A DNA stretch of 64,000 nt from Hyphococcus sp. (GCA_021776455.1 JAJFFX010000009.1:27414-91413); one strand, 5' to 3'; positions 1 through 11,414 are shown, counted from the first letter of the stretch. Numbers and translations: made by a program. The notes: generated by a model from the letters alone, not told the origin.

Positions 1-408
1 CAGCACCGGATCGCCGGCGCCGGGAAAAAGCGCCGCGCCAAAAAACGCCCAGAACCATGCGGCAAAGAACATTACCTCCGAGGCGATGAACAGCAGCATG
101 CCGTAGCGCAGGCCAAGGCGAATAACCGTTGATGTGCTCTCGCCGGTCAGGCTTTCCTTAACGACGTCGCGCCACCAGCCAACGAAGGTCAGAAGGATGA
201 GGCTAAAGCCGGTGAGAAACATCCAGCTGCCGCTGAGCGAGAGAAACGGTTTTTCGCCGCCGCCAAGATTCAAGCCCGCTTCATTGGCGCCGGATTTCAT
301 CCATACGACGGCGCCGATCATCATGGTGGTCGCAGAAGCCGCCCCGATAAGCGGCCACGCAGACGGTTTGACGAGATGGTATTCGTGTTTGACTTCAGCG
401 CCGGCCAT
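1..408 (-). CDS. ctaE: Cytochrome c oxidase subunit III, C-terminally truncated by the window edge
   Basis: Minus-strand translation MAGAEVKHEYHLVKPSAWPLIGAASATTMMIGAVVWMK...WWRDVVKESLTGEST...GMLLFIASEVMFFAAWFWAFFGAALFP is typical subunit III; next to ctaG/ctaB. Confidence 0.93.
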   Translation of the reverse strand, partial: MAGAEVKHEYHLVKPSAWPLIGAASATTMMIGAVVWMKSGANEAGLNLGGGEKPFLSLSGSWMFLTGFSLILLTFVGWWRDVVKESLTGESTSTVIRLGLRYGMLLFIASEVMFFAAWFWAFFGAALFPGAGDPVL

Positions 409-527
409 TTATTGCCCCTATTTGCGAAGGTCGCAGAGTTTATCTGGTTTTCTATACTGTGGCGGGCCGAAAATCCAAGTGCGCGGCGCGGCGCGACCCG
501 CGCCATTGCGCCGCAGTTTTGGTTGAT

Positions 528-1103
528 TTACGGGGCGCCGCCCACACCGGGTGCTTTTCCAATGTCTTCAGGCGCATCATCCCAGCGGAAAAATGTATAG
601 GCCAGCGTAATTGTTCGGACCTCATCGAGGTGTTTGTCGTCCGCCAGCGCCGGATCGACAAAATAGGTGACCGGCATGGAGACCTTCTCCCCCGGCTGCA
701 AGGTCTGCTCGGTAAAGCAGAAACATTCAATTTTCTTGAAGTAAATGCCCGCTTTCGCTGGCGAAACGTTGAAGCTAGCGCGTCCAGTGATCGGTTTGCC
801 GGTGAGGTTTTCCGCCTCAAAGAAAGCCAGACCCGTCTCGCCGATATGCAGGGTTTGCGAGACCTGTTCGGGCTTGAAACGCCAGGGGAGGTCCTGATTG
901 ATGTTCGCGTCAAATTGTACGGTCATCTTGCGGGCCAGGGTGCGGTCAGCCTGAGCCTCAGCGCGCTGGGTGACGCCGCCCCAACCGGTGACCTGGCAAA
1001 AGGCGCGATAGGCCGGAACAGCGGCAAACGACATCGCCACCATACCAACCGCCAGGCCGGCGATTATGAAGCCTAGTTTGCGGTTGTTGGCGCTTGCGGT
1101 CAC
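528..1103 (-). CDS. ctaG: Cytochrome c oxidase assembly protein CtaG/Cox11
   Basis: N-terminal TM, YRAFCQVTGWGG and CFCFTEQTL copper motifs; GTG start; cox cluster context. Confidence 0.95.
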   Translation of the reverse strand: MTASANNRKLGFIIAGLAVGMVAMSFAAVPAYRAFCQVTGWGGVTQRAEAQADRTLARKMTVQFDANINQDLPWRFKPEQVSQTLHIGETGLAFFEAENLTGKPITGRASFNVSPAKAGIYFKKIECFCFTEQTLQPGEKVSMPVTYFVDPALADDKHLDEVRTITLAYTFFRWDDAPEDIGKAPGVGGAP

Positions 1104-1104
1104 C

Positions 1105-1260
1105 TTAATTGCCGCTGAGGCGCAGCATGGTGACCGCGAAAATCAGTATAATGAATACGGCAACGCTCAGTGCGACGGCGCGATTGCGCTTGGCCAGCAT
1201 CTTTTCTTCTTCCGGGGTCCGGCGGTATGTGGACGATTGCGGTTGTTCCTGCTCAACCAT
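1105..1260 (-). CDS. 51-aa single-TM protein between ctaB and ctaG (CoxF-like small ORF)
   Basis: Manual translation [51 protein letters not shown], overlapping the ctaB end and abutting the ctaG GTG start; not in the supplied ORF track because of its length. Confidence 0.75.
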   Translation of the reverse strand: MVEQEQPQSSTYRRTPEEEKMLAKRNRAVALSVAVFIILIFAVTMLRLSGN

Positions 1261-2182
1261 AAATACCCGCCAGCCGCTCGATTAAAATCGCGGCGAATAA
1301 TGCAAATAAGTAGAAAATCGAAAACCTGAAGAGTTTCTTTGCCGGTTTTTGATCGCCGTCTGCGGCCCGTAAGACGCACCAGGACAACCATACAAAGCCA
1401 GCGCCGAGAACTGTCGCTGTCGCCAGATAAAACCCCGTGGCCATGCCGACAAAGAATGGCGTGGAGCCAACCGCCGCCAGCACCAGTGCATAACCAAAAA
1501 TCTGACGCCGCGTCGCGCGATCACCGTGGACATTCGGCATCATCGGCACGCCGGCGCGCGCATAATCGCCCTGCTTATAGAGCGCCAACGCCCAGAAATG
1601 CGGTGGCGTCCACAGAAAAATGATCGCAAACAACACCCATGCCTCAAGCGGCGCCGCACCCGAGACCGCCGCCCAACCAACAACTGGCGGCAAGGCGCCG
1701 GCGACGCCGCCGATGACAATGTTTTGAGGCGTCCGACGTTTTAGCCACATCGAATAGATGACGACATAAAAGAAAATTGTGAAAGCGAGGAGCCCGGCGG
1801 CAAGGTAGTTGGCGGCAATCCCCAACAGCACGACCGACAACGCCGAGAGAAAGCAGCCGAAAGTAGCCGCTTCCGAACGCGGCACCAGCCCGGCAGGCAC
1901 CGGACGCTGTGCGGTGCGCGACATCACCGCATCAATATCGGCGTCCCACCACATATTCAGCGCACCCGACGCGCCCGCACCCACCGCTATAGCCAAAAGT
2001 GCAATCGCCGCCAGCACTGGATGGATGGCGCCCGGCGCGGCGACCATGCCGACCAACGCGGTAAAGATCACCAGCGACATAACGCGCGGTTTTAACAGTG
2101 CGAAATAATCGCCCGGCCCTGCGAGGGAGTGAGAATGCCCAGTATGGGGCGGGTTATCAGCATCCATAACAATATCGCTCAT
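1253..2182 (-). CDS. ctaB: Protoheme IX farnesyltransferase (heme O synthase)
   Basis: UbiA-type polytopic protein with [19 protein letters not shown] and cox cluster context. Confidence 0.96.
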   Translation of the reverse strand: MSDIVMDADNPPHTGHSHSLAGPGDYFALLKPRVMSLVIFTALVGMVAAPGAIHPVLAAIALLAIAVGAGASGALNMWWDADIDAVMSRTAQRPVPAGLVPRSEAATFGCFLSALSVVLLGIAANYLAAGLLAFTIFFYVVIYSMWLKRRTPQNIVIGGVAGALPPVVGWAAVSGAAPLEAWVLFAIIFLWTPPHFWALALYKQGDYARAGVPMMPNVHGDRATRRQIFGYALVLAAVGSTPFFVGMATGFYLATATVLGAGFVWLSWCVLRAADGDQKPAKKLFRFSIFYLFALFAAILIERLAGIYG

Positions 2183-2265
2183 AGGCCGGCTTATGCCCTA
2201 TGCGCGACACTATTAAAATAGCGCAGCCCTGGGAATGGGCGCGGCCTGCAGTCGCAATAAGCGTG

Positions 2266-2640
2266 TCAGCCTCTCGCGAAGATCGATTTGAGGCCGAACA
2301 GCACCAAAATCAACACCATGAAAGCAACGAAATAGGCAAGCAATGTACCGGCCTGAAGGTCAGAAAATTCCAGCCAGCTCGATTGTAGCTGACCCACCAC
2401 ACGGTTGCCGTCTACCATGTTTGAGCCTGCCGCCGACTGCATAAAATAGCCGCGCAAGTAACAACCAATGGCGAACACCACCAAGGCCAGCAAGGTCATA
2501 GACCCGATTTGCGTTCCGCGCCGCATCACCGTCACCGCGATCAAGACCGATAAGACCGCAACGGCGATCGCCGTCCAGTCGCCGCTCATAAACGTTGCGC
2601 TGAAAACCCCGACAACATCATTTACAATAGACGCCAACAT
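2266..2640 (-). CDS. Small multi-TM membrane protein, paralog of 2763..3122
   Basis: 124 aa from MLASIVNDV with GGAGGGG RBS upstream; aligns along its length with the neighbouring ORF (SGD, MR..QI, LLA, GTL..Y.V.F, VLF..KS...RG). Confidence 0.75.
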   Translation of the reverse strand: MLASIVNDVVGVFSATFMSGDWTAIAVAVLSVLIAVTVMRRGTQIGSMTLLALVVFAIGCYLRGYFMQSAAGSNMVDGNRVVGQLQSSWLEFSDLQAGTLLAYFVAFMVLILVLFGLKSIFARG

Positions 2641-2678
2641 CCACCCCTCCTGCTTAAACAATAAACCCAAAGAAAAAC

Positions 2679-2704
2679 GGCCGGCGTCGTGAAGGACGCC
2701 GGCC
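2679..2704 (-). terminator. Perfect 10-bp stem hairpin between the two paralogs
   Basis: ggccggcgtc-gtgaag-gacgccggcc flanked by A/T runs. Confidence 0.55.
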
Positions 2705-2762
2705 AAAAATCAGACAACGGACTGCCGGACGGCAAATCTGCTATCTAGTTGTCATCAGCCTG

Positions 2763-3122
2763 TCAGCCGCGAAAAACCAGTGACTTGCCGATGAACAAGA
2801 CGCCAATCGCCACCGCAAAAGTGACCAGGTAACCAACCAGTGTAGTCCCTGACATCGCTCCAATAGCTGCCCAACCTGCGTCCAGCTGCCCGAGATAAGT
2901 CCCCGGATCAGATGGCGCATCGCTCGTCGCACCACCATAAGCCATCCAGATCAGCCCGAGCACGATCATTGCCAGCAAGCTTACGCAAAAAATTTGCCCT
3001 AAGCTTCTCATCGAAAAGACGCCTACCAGCGCCGCTACGACAACCATCCCGAGATAAATAAAGTCACCGCTCAAAAACATCGATTCAGCGACCGTGCGAA
3101 TTTCTCCAATCATACCTTCCAT
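2763..3122 (-). CDS. Small multi-TM membrane protein, paralog of 2266..2640
   Basis: 119 aa, 3-4 predicted TM segments, same C-terminal pattern as neighbour. Confidence 0.75.
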   Translation of the reverse strand: MEGMIGEIRTVAESMFLSGDFIYLGMVVVAALVGVFSMRSLGQIFCVSLLAMIVLGLIWMAYGGATSDAPSDPGTYLGQLDAGWAAIGAMSGTTLVGYLVTFAVAIGVLFIGKSLVFRG

Positions 3123-3225
3123 GGATATGCCCCGTGTGTTTTATTAATTTCCCCTCAGCAAAGGTTAACGGCATTTTTTTTGCCGGTCACGCTGCACTGC
3201 ACCATTTTTATGAGTTTAGGACTTA

Positions 3226-3258
3226 AAAAAAGCCCATCGGCAACACCGGCGGGCTTTT
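3226..3258 (-). terminator. Rho-independent terminator-like hairpin downstream of the globin gene
   Basis: aaaaaaagccc...gggcttttt flanking an inner accggc/gccggt-type stem. Confidence 0.6.
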
Positions 3259-3302
3259 TCACGTCATTGGGGTGTTCGGGCGCCGGCTAACGCGCAGGGG
3301 CG

Positions 3303-3674
3303 CTATGCCTCAACGATGTCAGCTTTCAAGCTTGAGACGAAGGCGCCGACATCGTCGCATTCCTGCTGAGGAACCGCTAAAGCCTTCATCGTCGCACCGG
3401 CGTGGTCCAGAAATATCGACCAATCGCTTTCACTGATCTTCATGCCAATATGCGATGTCTTCATATCGCGGCCAGTGTAGTATAATGGGCCGTTAGCATT
3501 TGCGCATAAAAAATCGATCAGCAATTGCTTTTCCCGCGCGACACCGTCATCGCCGCGGTTCTGCCAAAAACGCCCCAATTGGGAATCTCCCTGCAGGCGC
3601 TGCAACAAATCATTGGCGAAAGCCGTCACCCCTTCATAACCGCCAAGCCGCTCATAGAGTGATTTCTGCGCCAT
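3303..3674 (-). CDS. Group I truncated haemoglobin
   Basis: MAQKSLYERLGGYEGVTAFANDLLQRL...DMKTSHIGMKISESDW; TrHb1 signature with proximal-His region SHIGM. Confidence 0.88.
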   Translation of the reverse strand: MAQKSLYERLGGYEGVTAFANDLLQRLQGDSQLGRFWQNRGDDGVAREKQLLIDFLCANANGPLYYTGRDMKTSHIGMKISESDWSIFLDHAGATMKALAVPQQECDDVGAFVSSLKADIVEA

Positions 3675-3709
3675 CAAATTTGTCCTTCCGCAGGTTCTAG
3701 CCAAATGCG

Positions 3710-5392
<1,683 letters not shown>

Positions 5393-6544
5393 TTATTCTG
5401 CGTGCGCGCTGGCGTCGCCTTGCGCAAGTTTAACTGTATCGGCGTCAAAGAGCGGGTCCATCCCCGCGAGGGCGCGCTGGCTATCGACCCAGGCCTCAAA
5501 GGCTGGTCGTGACACAACTTCCACCGCAATAGGCATGAAGGAATGTTTGATGCCGCAAATTTCCGAGCACTGACCGTAATAAACGCCTTCCCGGTCTGCA
5601 TTGAACCAGGTCTCATTGATGCGACCTGGCACAGCATCGAGCTTGACCGCGAAGGCCGGCAGCGCCCAAGCGTGAATAACATCGCGCGCGGTTATCGTCA
5701 CACGGACCGTCTCGCCAACCGGCACGACAATACGATTATCGACGGCGCGAAGATATAATTCTGGGGTTGTTTGGTCTCGTGGCAGCATGTTCGACAAAAA
5801 TTCAAAATCGCCGAAATCCGGATAGGCATAGTTCCAGCCCCACTGATAGCCGGTGACTTTAAGCGTCATGGTCGGGGCCAGTGTGACATTACCCCGGTGA
5901 TCAACCGACCGGCCGCCACGAATGATGACCCGCTCTCCCGCGACCGGCGGCGTGGCCATCGACACGACAAGATTGGCCTCGCCAAAACCATCGACGCGAT
6001 AATCGGCGCGGTTTTTCATAACCCGCCGTTCGCTCCCATTATCAACGATCACTTGCAGATGCTTGGGCCGGCGCACCATGCGGCTTTCGGGGAAATCATT
6101 GGCGAAGATGAAATCAACCGTCTGACCGTCGCCGGTCGCAACCACCTGCTGGCCGTCCGGCGTTACGTCTTCTTTGTAGAGAAGGTCGAAAGACGGCAGC
6201 GCGATCACCAAAAGAATCAAAACCGGAACCCCGGTCCAGATAATCTCGATCATCGTGTTGTGGCTAAACTTGCTCGGCGTAGGGTTTGTCTTGGAATTAT
6301 ACCGAATAACGATCCAGATCAGCAATCCCAGGATAAACGCGGAGATAATCGTGATGATCGGCATCAAAATCAGATTGTGGAAAATATGCACTTCTTCCGC
6401 CAGCGCAGAATTGGCCGGCTGCATACCGATCCCGGCAGGCGTGATTTGCGCGTTGGCCGCCGATGCCGCCCAAACGCCAAATCCGGAAATGAGCGCTATC
6501 CGTTTTTTTACTGCCGTCAGTGATGTCGCCATCGGTAATGTCAT
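5393..6544 (-). CDS. ctaC: Cytochrome c oxidase subunit II
   Basis: Signal/TM N-terminus, HAWALPAFAVKLDAVPGR and CuA motif GQCSEICGIKHSFM; start at MTLPM or MATSL. Confidence 0.95.
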   Translation of the reverse strand: MTLPMATSLTAVKKRIALISGFGVWAASAANAQITPAGIGMQPANSALAEEVHIFHNLILMPIITIISAFILGLLIWIVIRYNSKTNPTPSKFSHNTMIEIIWTGVPVLILLVIALPSFDLLYKEDVTPDGQQVVATGDGQTVDFIFANDFPESRMVRRPKHLQVIVDNGSERRVMKNRADYRVDGFGEANLVVSMATPPVAGERVIIRGGRSVDHRGNVTLAPTMTLKVTGYQWGWNYAYPDFGDFEFLSNMLPRDQTTPELYLRAVDNRIVVPVGETVRVTITARDVIHAWALPAFAVKLDAVPGRINETWFNADREGVYYGQCSEICGIKHSFMPIAVEVVSRPAFEAWVDSQRALAGMDPLFDADTVKLAQGDASAHAE

Positions 6545-6907
6545 TGTCTGGTCCCGGGCTATCGATCTTAATGCTGCGCCGAAAGTTAACGCGAATCGCC
6601 CTGGAAGGCGCCGCGCATCCGCGTCGATACGCTCAGCTTCCACCCCAGGTCAAATATTTCCGCCAGCTTATAGGCTGCTCGCCGCCCCCGCGTCATCGCG
6701 CAAGATAAGGAAAAATGGTCGCAGGAAGCAGCTGCCGGGTATTGACGATTGTGGCAAGATCATTTTCAGGTCGCCAGGCGGCAGAAGTAAATATGGCAAA
6801 GTACATCTAGACAACGCATGCGCACGGTTTATTGATCAGAGTCACAACATTGTCGCCAATCGGGTGATCTTCGTCAAAACCACGACAAATGCCGAGGGCA
6901 AAGCCTA

Positions 6908-7693
6908 ATGTCCAATCTTCACCAATTTGACAACAGAATGCGCATCCGAGCGCAAGACCTCGGCGCTGGCCGAATTTCGCGCTATACCGCCCCCGGAGCC
7001 ATCAATCTACATGAACCAGTAGAAGAATCCTGGTTTCTTGCCGTGTTGCAAAATCTAGGCGGCGGGGTCTTTTTCGATGTCGGCGCAGCGGTTGGCTATT
7101 ATTCAATTTTATGCGGCCTGACGCGCAGTGATGTGGAGGTCCACGCCTTTGAACTGCTTGAAGATCACCGCGCCGCCATTGTGGAAAACCTCGCGATCAA
7201 CAATCTCGCAGCCGATCGGGTAACTATTCATGAAAAAGCGATCGCCACAAAAGATGGCGAAATTTCATTCATGGCAAAGAGCTACGGATCAAGCATCTTC
7301 CCGCTTGGCGACGGCGGCCACAGTGACTACTTCTCAAACTATTTCGGGCTAGGTGACAATGCAGCGCCTGACAACAGCGCAAACGCCCGCCAAATGCCGG
7401 CGATTTCGCTCGAGCATGCCATAAAAACTTACGGAACCTCCCCTATATTTATCAAAATGGATGTTCAAGGCGCGGAAGCGGACCTGATCAAATCAGCCGA
7501 ATCGGTTTTGTCGGATAATCTGGTCGATTACTGGATTATTGGAACACATACAGAGGATATACATTTGCAAGTGGCCGCCCTAATGGCGCCGCATGTGTGT
7601 ATTGAATTGAATGAGTTTGACGTTGCTCAGCAGCCCGACGGCCTGATCGTGGCGCGTTCGCCCAACGCATCAAGTGTAACACCAATTCGCTAA
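6908..7693 (+). CDS. FkbM-family SAM-dependent methyltransferase
   Basis: FFDVGAAVGYYSILCGL ... VEVHAFELLEDH ... FIKMDVQGAEADLIKSAE. Confidence 0.88.
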   Translation: MSNLHQFDNRMRIRAQDLGAGRISRYTAPGAINLHEPVEESWFLAVLQNLGGGVFFDVGAAVGYYSILCGLTRSDVEVHAFELLEDHRAAIVENLAINNLAADRVTIHEKAIATKDGEISFMAKSYGSSIFPLGDGGHSDYFSNYFGLGDNAAPDNSANARQMPAISLEHAIKTYGTSPIFIKMDVQGAEADLIKSAESVLSDNLVDYWIIGTHTEDIHLQVAALMAPHVCIELNEFDVAQQPDGLIVARSPNASSVTPIR

Positions 7694-7739
7694 AGCCAAC
7701 GTCTTCAAGCAGAACGGGCAGGGCCATATCCCAGACACC

Positions 7740-7790
7740 AGGTGCTTAGTCCCGGAACGCGCTTCCTCCCCTTTCCGGAGCTAAACACCT
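7740..7790. repeat. Imperfect inverted repeat / REP-like hairpin upstream of tldD
   Basis: aggtgcttagtcccgga ... tccggagctaaacacct, 17-bp arms with 3 mismatches (one allows a G-U pair). Confidence 0.55.
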
Positions 7791-7831
7791 AACCATTGCA
7801 GTCGGGACGGCGTCGCCTTAAGTCCTTGTTC

Positions 7832-9250
7832 ATGAGCAAATCATTTTTCTTTTCCCGCACCGAGCTTGACCCAAACCGCACTCAGACCTTTCTCGATGAT
7901 GCCCTAAAGGGCTCTGATGATGGCGAGCTGTATCTTGAATACGCCCAGTCCGAAGCCTTCGTGTTTGACGATGGCCGGCTCAAAACCGCAAACTTTAATG
8001 TCGATCAGGGATTTGGCCTGCGCGCAGTCTGCGGCGAGTCGACGGGCTACGCCCACGCCTCTGAACTATCCGATGCAGCACTGACGCGGGCGGGCGACGC
8101 CGTTCAGGCGGTCAAAGGCGGCAAGGGCGGGCAAATGGGCGTCGGGCCGGCGCGCACCAACGCCAAGCTCTATCCAGATGAAAACCCACTCGGCGACATG
8201 CCGTTTGAGGCGAAAACAAAGCTTTTGGAAGAAATCAACACCTATGCGCGCTCGAAAGACCCGCGCGTGCGCCAGGTTTCCGCTTCGCTTTCCGGCGAAT
8301 GGTCGGCTGTGGAAATATTGCGGCCTGGCGGTGAGATCATCCGTGATTTCAGGCCGTTGGTGCGGCTTAGCGTCTCGGTGACCGCTGGCGACGGCGACCG
8401 CCAGGAGACCGGCTCTTACGGCGCTGGCGGTCGTGAGGGCTATGCACGCTTTATCGCCGCCGATGCCTGGCAGAACCAGGTCGACGAGGCTTTGCGCCAG
8501 GCCCTGATCAACCTTGAGGCGCAAGCCGCGCCAGCAGGTGAAATGGAAGTGGTGCTGGGGTCCGGCTGGACCGGGATTTTGCTCCACGAAGCGGTCGGCC
8601 ACGGGCTTGAGGGGGACTTTAACCGCAAGAAAACTTCTGCCTTTGCCGGCCGTATCGGCGAACGCGTCGCCGCTCCCGGCGTCACTGTTGTCGATGATGG
8701 AACCCTTGATGGCCGGCGCGGCTCGCTCACTGTTGATGACGAAGGAACGCCAACGTCGCGCACTGTCCTCATCGAAGACGGGATTTTGAAGGGCTACCTT
8801 CAAGACCGGCTCAACGCCCGGCTGATGGGCGTTAACCCCACCGGCAACGGCCGGCGCGAAAGCTTTGCCCACAGCCCAATGCCGCGCATGACCAACACCT
8901 TCATGCTGGACGGCCAACATGACCCACAGGAAATCCTGAAATCTGTGAAAGATGGCATCTATGCAGTCAATTTCTCCGGCGGCCAGGTCGACATCACTTC
9001 GGGGAAGTTCGTCTTTAACTGCACCGAAGCCTATCGCGTACAGAACGGCAAACTTGGCGCGCCACTGAAAAATGTCGCGCTTATCGGCGACGGACCAACC
9101 GTCTTGACGCAAGTTTCAATGATCGGAAACGACTTTGCGCTTGACCCCGGCATCGGCGTTTGCGGCAAGGGCGGCCAGGGCGTGCCGGTCGGCGTCGGCC
9201 AGCCAACGATTAAAATCGACCGCATGACTGTCGGCGGCGCCGCGGCCTAA
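7832..9250 (+). CDS. tldD: Metalloprotease TldD
   Basis: HEAVGHGLEGDFNRKKTSAFAGRIGE metal site; GYLQDRLNARLMG...GNGRRES. Confidence 0.95.
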   Translation: MSKSFFFSRTELDPNRTQTFLDDALKGSDDGELYLEYAQSEAFVFDDGRLKTANFNVDQGFGLRAVCGESTGYAHASELSDAALTRAGDAVQAVKGGKGGQMGVGPARTNAKLYPDENPLGDMPFEAKTKLLEEINTYARSKDPRVRQVSASLSGEWSAVEILRPGGEIIRDFRPLVRLSVSVTAGDGDRQETGSYGAGGREGYARFIAADAWQNQVDEALRQALINLEAQAAPAGEMEVVLGSGWTGILLHEAVGHGLEGDFNRKKTSAFAGRIGERVAAPGVTVVDDGTLDGRRGSLTVDDEGTPTSRTVLIEDGILKGYLQDRLNARLMGVNPTGNGRRESFAHSPMPRMTNTFMLDGQHDPQEILKSVKDGIYAVNFSGGQVDITSGKFVFNCTEAYRVQNGKLGAPLKNVALIGDGPTVLTQVSMIGNDFALDPGIGVCGKGGQGVPVGVGQPTIKIDRMTVGGAAA

Positions 9251-9276
9251 TCTATCACTCCCCATACGGAGCGTGA

Positions 9277-10146
9277 ATGAACGCCTTTGTCACCCGCTTC
9301 GCGCCCTCGCCCACCGGGCTTTTGCATCTCGGTCATGCTTATTCTGCATTGACGACCTATGACGCCGCATGCGCGGTTGGCGGCAAGCTCATATTACGTA
9401 TTGAGGATATCGACCGGACCCGTTGCAAAGCAGAATTTGAACGCGCGATATTTGAAGACCTCACATGGCTCGGCATAACATGGGAAATGCCGGTGCGCCG
9501 GCAATCCGACCATTTTGCGCATTATACGGAAGCACTCCAGAAGCTGCGCGATGCCGGCGTTGTCTATCGTTGTTTCAAAACCCGGAAAGACGTTGCAGAT
9601 GAGATTGCGCGGGCCCCGCACCTGACGCCTGAAGGGCCTGAAGGCCCGCAATATGTCGGCGACAGGCTCGCGGCCCATAAAGAGCGCTCTTTACTTGCCG
9701 AAGGCGCGCCCTTCGCCTGGCGGCTGAAGACATCGCGCGCCGTTCACCTTGCAGAAAAAATCGGCGGGCCGCTTACATTCACGGAGGAAGGCGCGGGCCC
9801 AAAGGCCGAGCACGGAACCATTAGGGCGACGCCAGAGTTATTTGGCGACCCTGTCATCGCCCGCAAAGGCCTCGGCACGAGCTATCATCTGGCCTCAGTC
9901 TATGACGATGCGCTCCAGGGCGTCACCCACATTATCCGCGGGGAAGATTTATTTCCGGCAACGCATCTCCATCGGCTGCTGCAGGCGGTGTTGAATTTAC
10001 CGGCGCCGATCTACCGCCACCATCGTCTGATGACGGATGAAATGGGCAAACGCTTCGCTAAACGCGATCGGGCGGTAACGATAAAGGCCTTGCGTGAAAG
10101 TGGCGAGACGTCCGCCGACATTCGAAAGCGCGTTGACCTGCTGTGA
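9277..10146 (+). CDS. gluQ: Glutamyl-Q tRNA(Asp) synthetase
   Basis: FAPSPTGLLHLGHAYSAL (HIGH class), RIEDIDRTRC, KRFAKRDRA (KMSKS-like); short, no anticodon domain. Confidence 0.93.
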   Translation: MNAFVTRFAPSPTGLLHLGHAYSALTTYDAACAVGGKLILRIEDIDRTRCKAEFERAIFEDLTWLGITWEMPVRRQSDHFAHYTEALQKLRDAGVVYRCFKTRKDVADEIARAPHLTPEGPEGPQYVGDRLAAHKERSLLAEGAPFAWRLKTSRAVHLAEKIGGPLTFTEEGAGPKAEHGTIRATPELFGDPVIARKGLGTSYHLASVYDDALQGVTHIIRGEDLFPATHLHRLLQAVLNLPAPIYRHHRLMTDEMGKRFAKRDRAVTIKALRESGETSADIRKRVDLL

Positions 10147-10165
10147 TGTCGTGCTGCTGACGGTC

Positions 10166-10780
10166 TTATGGTTCGGCCCGGGCGATGGCGTCGTTTATAC
10201 GGTAGCGGCCGGTGATCGGCCAGTCGAACAGAACATCTTCAAGCTGCGGTCCGGCGCCGATATTATGCACCAGCATTGGCCGCCCCGAGGCGGCGATTGT
10301 GTCGGTGACAATCCCGATATGTGGAAGCCAACCAGCGTCACCCCTGAGATTCCAGGCGACAATGTCGCCCGGCAAATAATCCGCCGGCTCCTCACTTGGC
10401 GCAAGACGTGCGTCGGCCCGCGTGAAAAACATTTCTAAGTTTGGCACCCGCCGGTGGTCGATATTCGCATCCGGGCGCGTAAGACCCCAATGATCCGGAT
10501 AGGCGGAAAATGCGGTTTGCATGTCCTCGTGAACCAACTGTTGTAAGTCGATGTCTACGGCGCGCAAAACCCTGATGATCACATCCGCACAAACCCCGCG
10601 ATCAGCCGCAACATCACCGCCGGGATAGGCAAGAGCGATATAGGCCGGATCATAAGTAACCCGGTGTTGGGTGCGCTCGATTGCAGCTGCGGAAAGCTCG
10701 GCGCCAAGCCCTTGCGCATTTGCCGGCAAGACCGCAGTGGCCGTCAAACAGACGATCACAAACCCTGCAATCACTCTCAT
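10166..10780 (-). CDS. DUF1287 domain protein, secreted
   Basis: Signal peptide then RVTYDPAYIALAYPGGDVAADRGVCADVIIRVLRAV...VPNLEMFFTR. Confidence 0.85.
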   Translation of the reverse strand: MRVIAGFVIVCLTATAVLPANAQGLGAELSAAAIERTQHRVTYDPAYIALAYPGGDVAADRGVCADVIIRVLRAVDIDLQQLVHEDMQTAFSAYPDHWGLTRPDANIDHRRVPNLEMFFTRADARLAPSEEPADYLPGDIVAWNLRGDAGWLPHIGIVTDTIAASGRPMLVHNIGAGPQLEDVLFDWPITGRYRINDAIARAEP

Positions 10781-10899
10781 TCGCACTGGGTAGCAGCCAA
10801 TAATGGCGCCAACAGGGCATATTCGGACTACCCAAGAAATTGTGACGCGACGCGACGGCGTCAACACGTTATACACAGCCAGACAGTTGGGAGGGCGAA

Positions 10900-11322
10900 A
10901 TGAAAGCTGTATTGCTATTGGCGCTGCGGATAACGACCGGTGCGCTGTTAATTCTCTGGGGATCGATCAAGGCGTTTGCGCCGGAGATCGCGATCCACGT
11001 TTCTGATAAATATTACAGCGGCGCGATCAGCGAAAACACGCTACAAACGCCGATGGGACTCGCACAGATTACGCTTGGCGCACTGGTCATTCTTGGGCTG
11101 TTCCGTCGCGTCACCTATTCGATCCAGGCGATTGTGCTAGTTGTCGGCGCGGTCGCGATCTGGAAATATATTGCCGATCCGCTAGGACTTTATCTGCTGA
11201 CAGAAGAAACCCGGCAGGTGCTGTTTTTTCCGTCCAGCACCGTCGCTATTGCATCCCTAATCCTGCTGGCGTTCCTCGGCGAGGATAAGCTGTCGCTGGA
11301 TAGGCTTCTTTTCAGGCGCTAA
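10900..11322 (+). CDS. DoxX-like four-TM membrane protein
   Basis: 140 aa, LRITTGALLILWGSIKAF... hydrophobic pattern. Confidence 0.6.
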   Translation: MKAVLLLALRITTGALLILWGSIKAFAPEIAIHVSDKYYSGAISENTLQTPMGLAQITLGALVILGLFRRVTYSIQAIVLVVGAVAIWKYIADPLGLYLLTEETRQVLFFPSSTVAIASLILLAFLGEDKLSLDRLLFRR

Positions 11323-11414
11323 GGGTCCCATTCGTCGAAACGCCGGCAGGGTGCGATGAGCCGGGATGAAATCCACGCTTTGCGCCTTATATAAAGGCAA
11401 GAAGGAGGCGCATC

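Noticed and set aside
5771-6523. 250-aa ORF antisense to ctaC
   Set aside because: Shadow ORF of a conserved gene
8066-9112. 348-aa ORF antisense to tldD
   Set aside because: Shadow ORF in a high-GC gene; the sense strand has unambiguous TldD motifs and the antisense product has none
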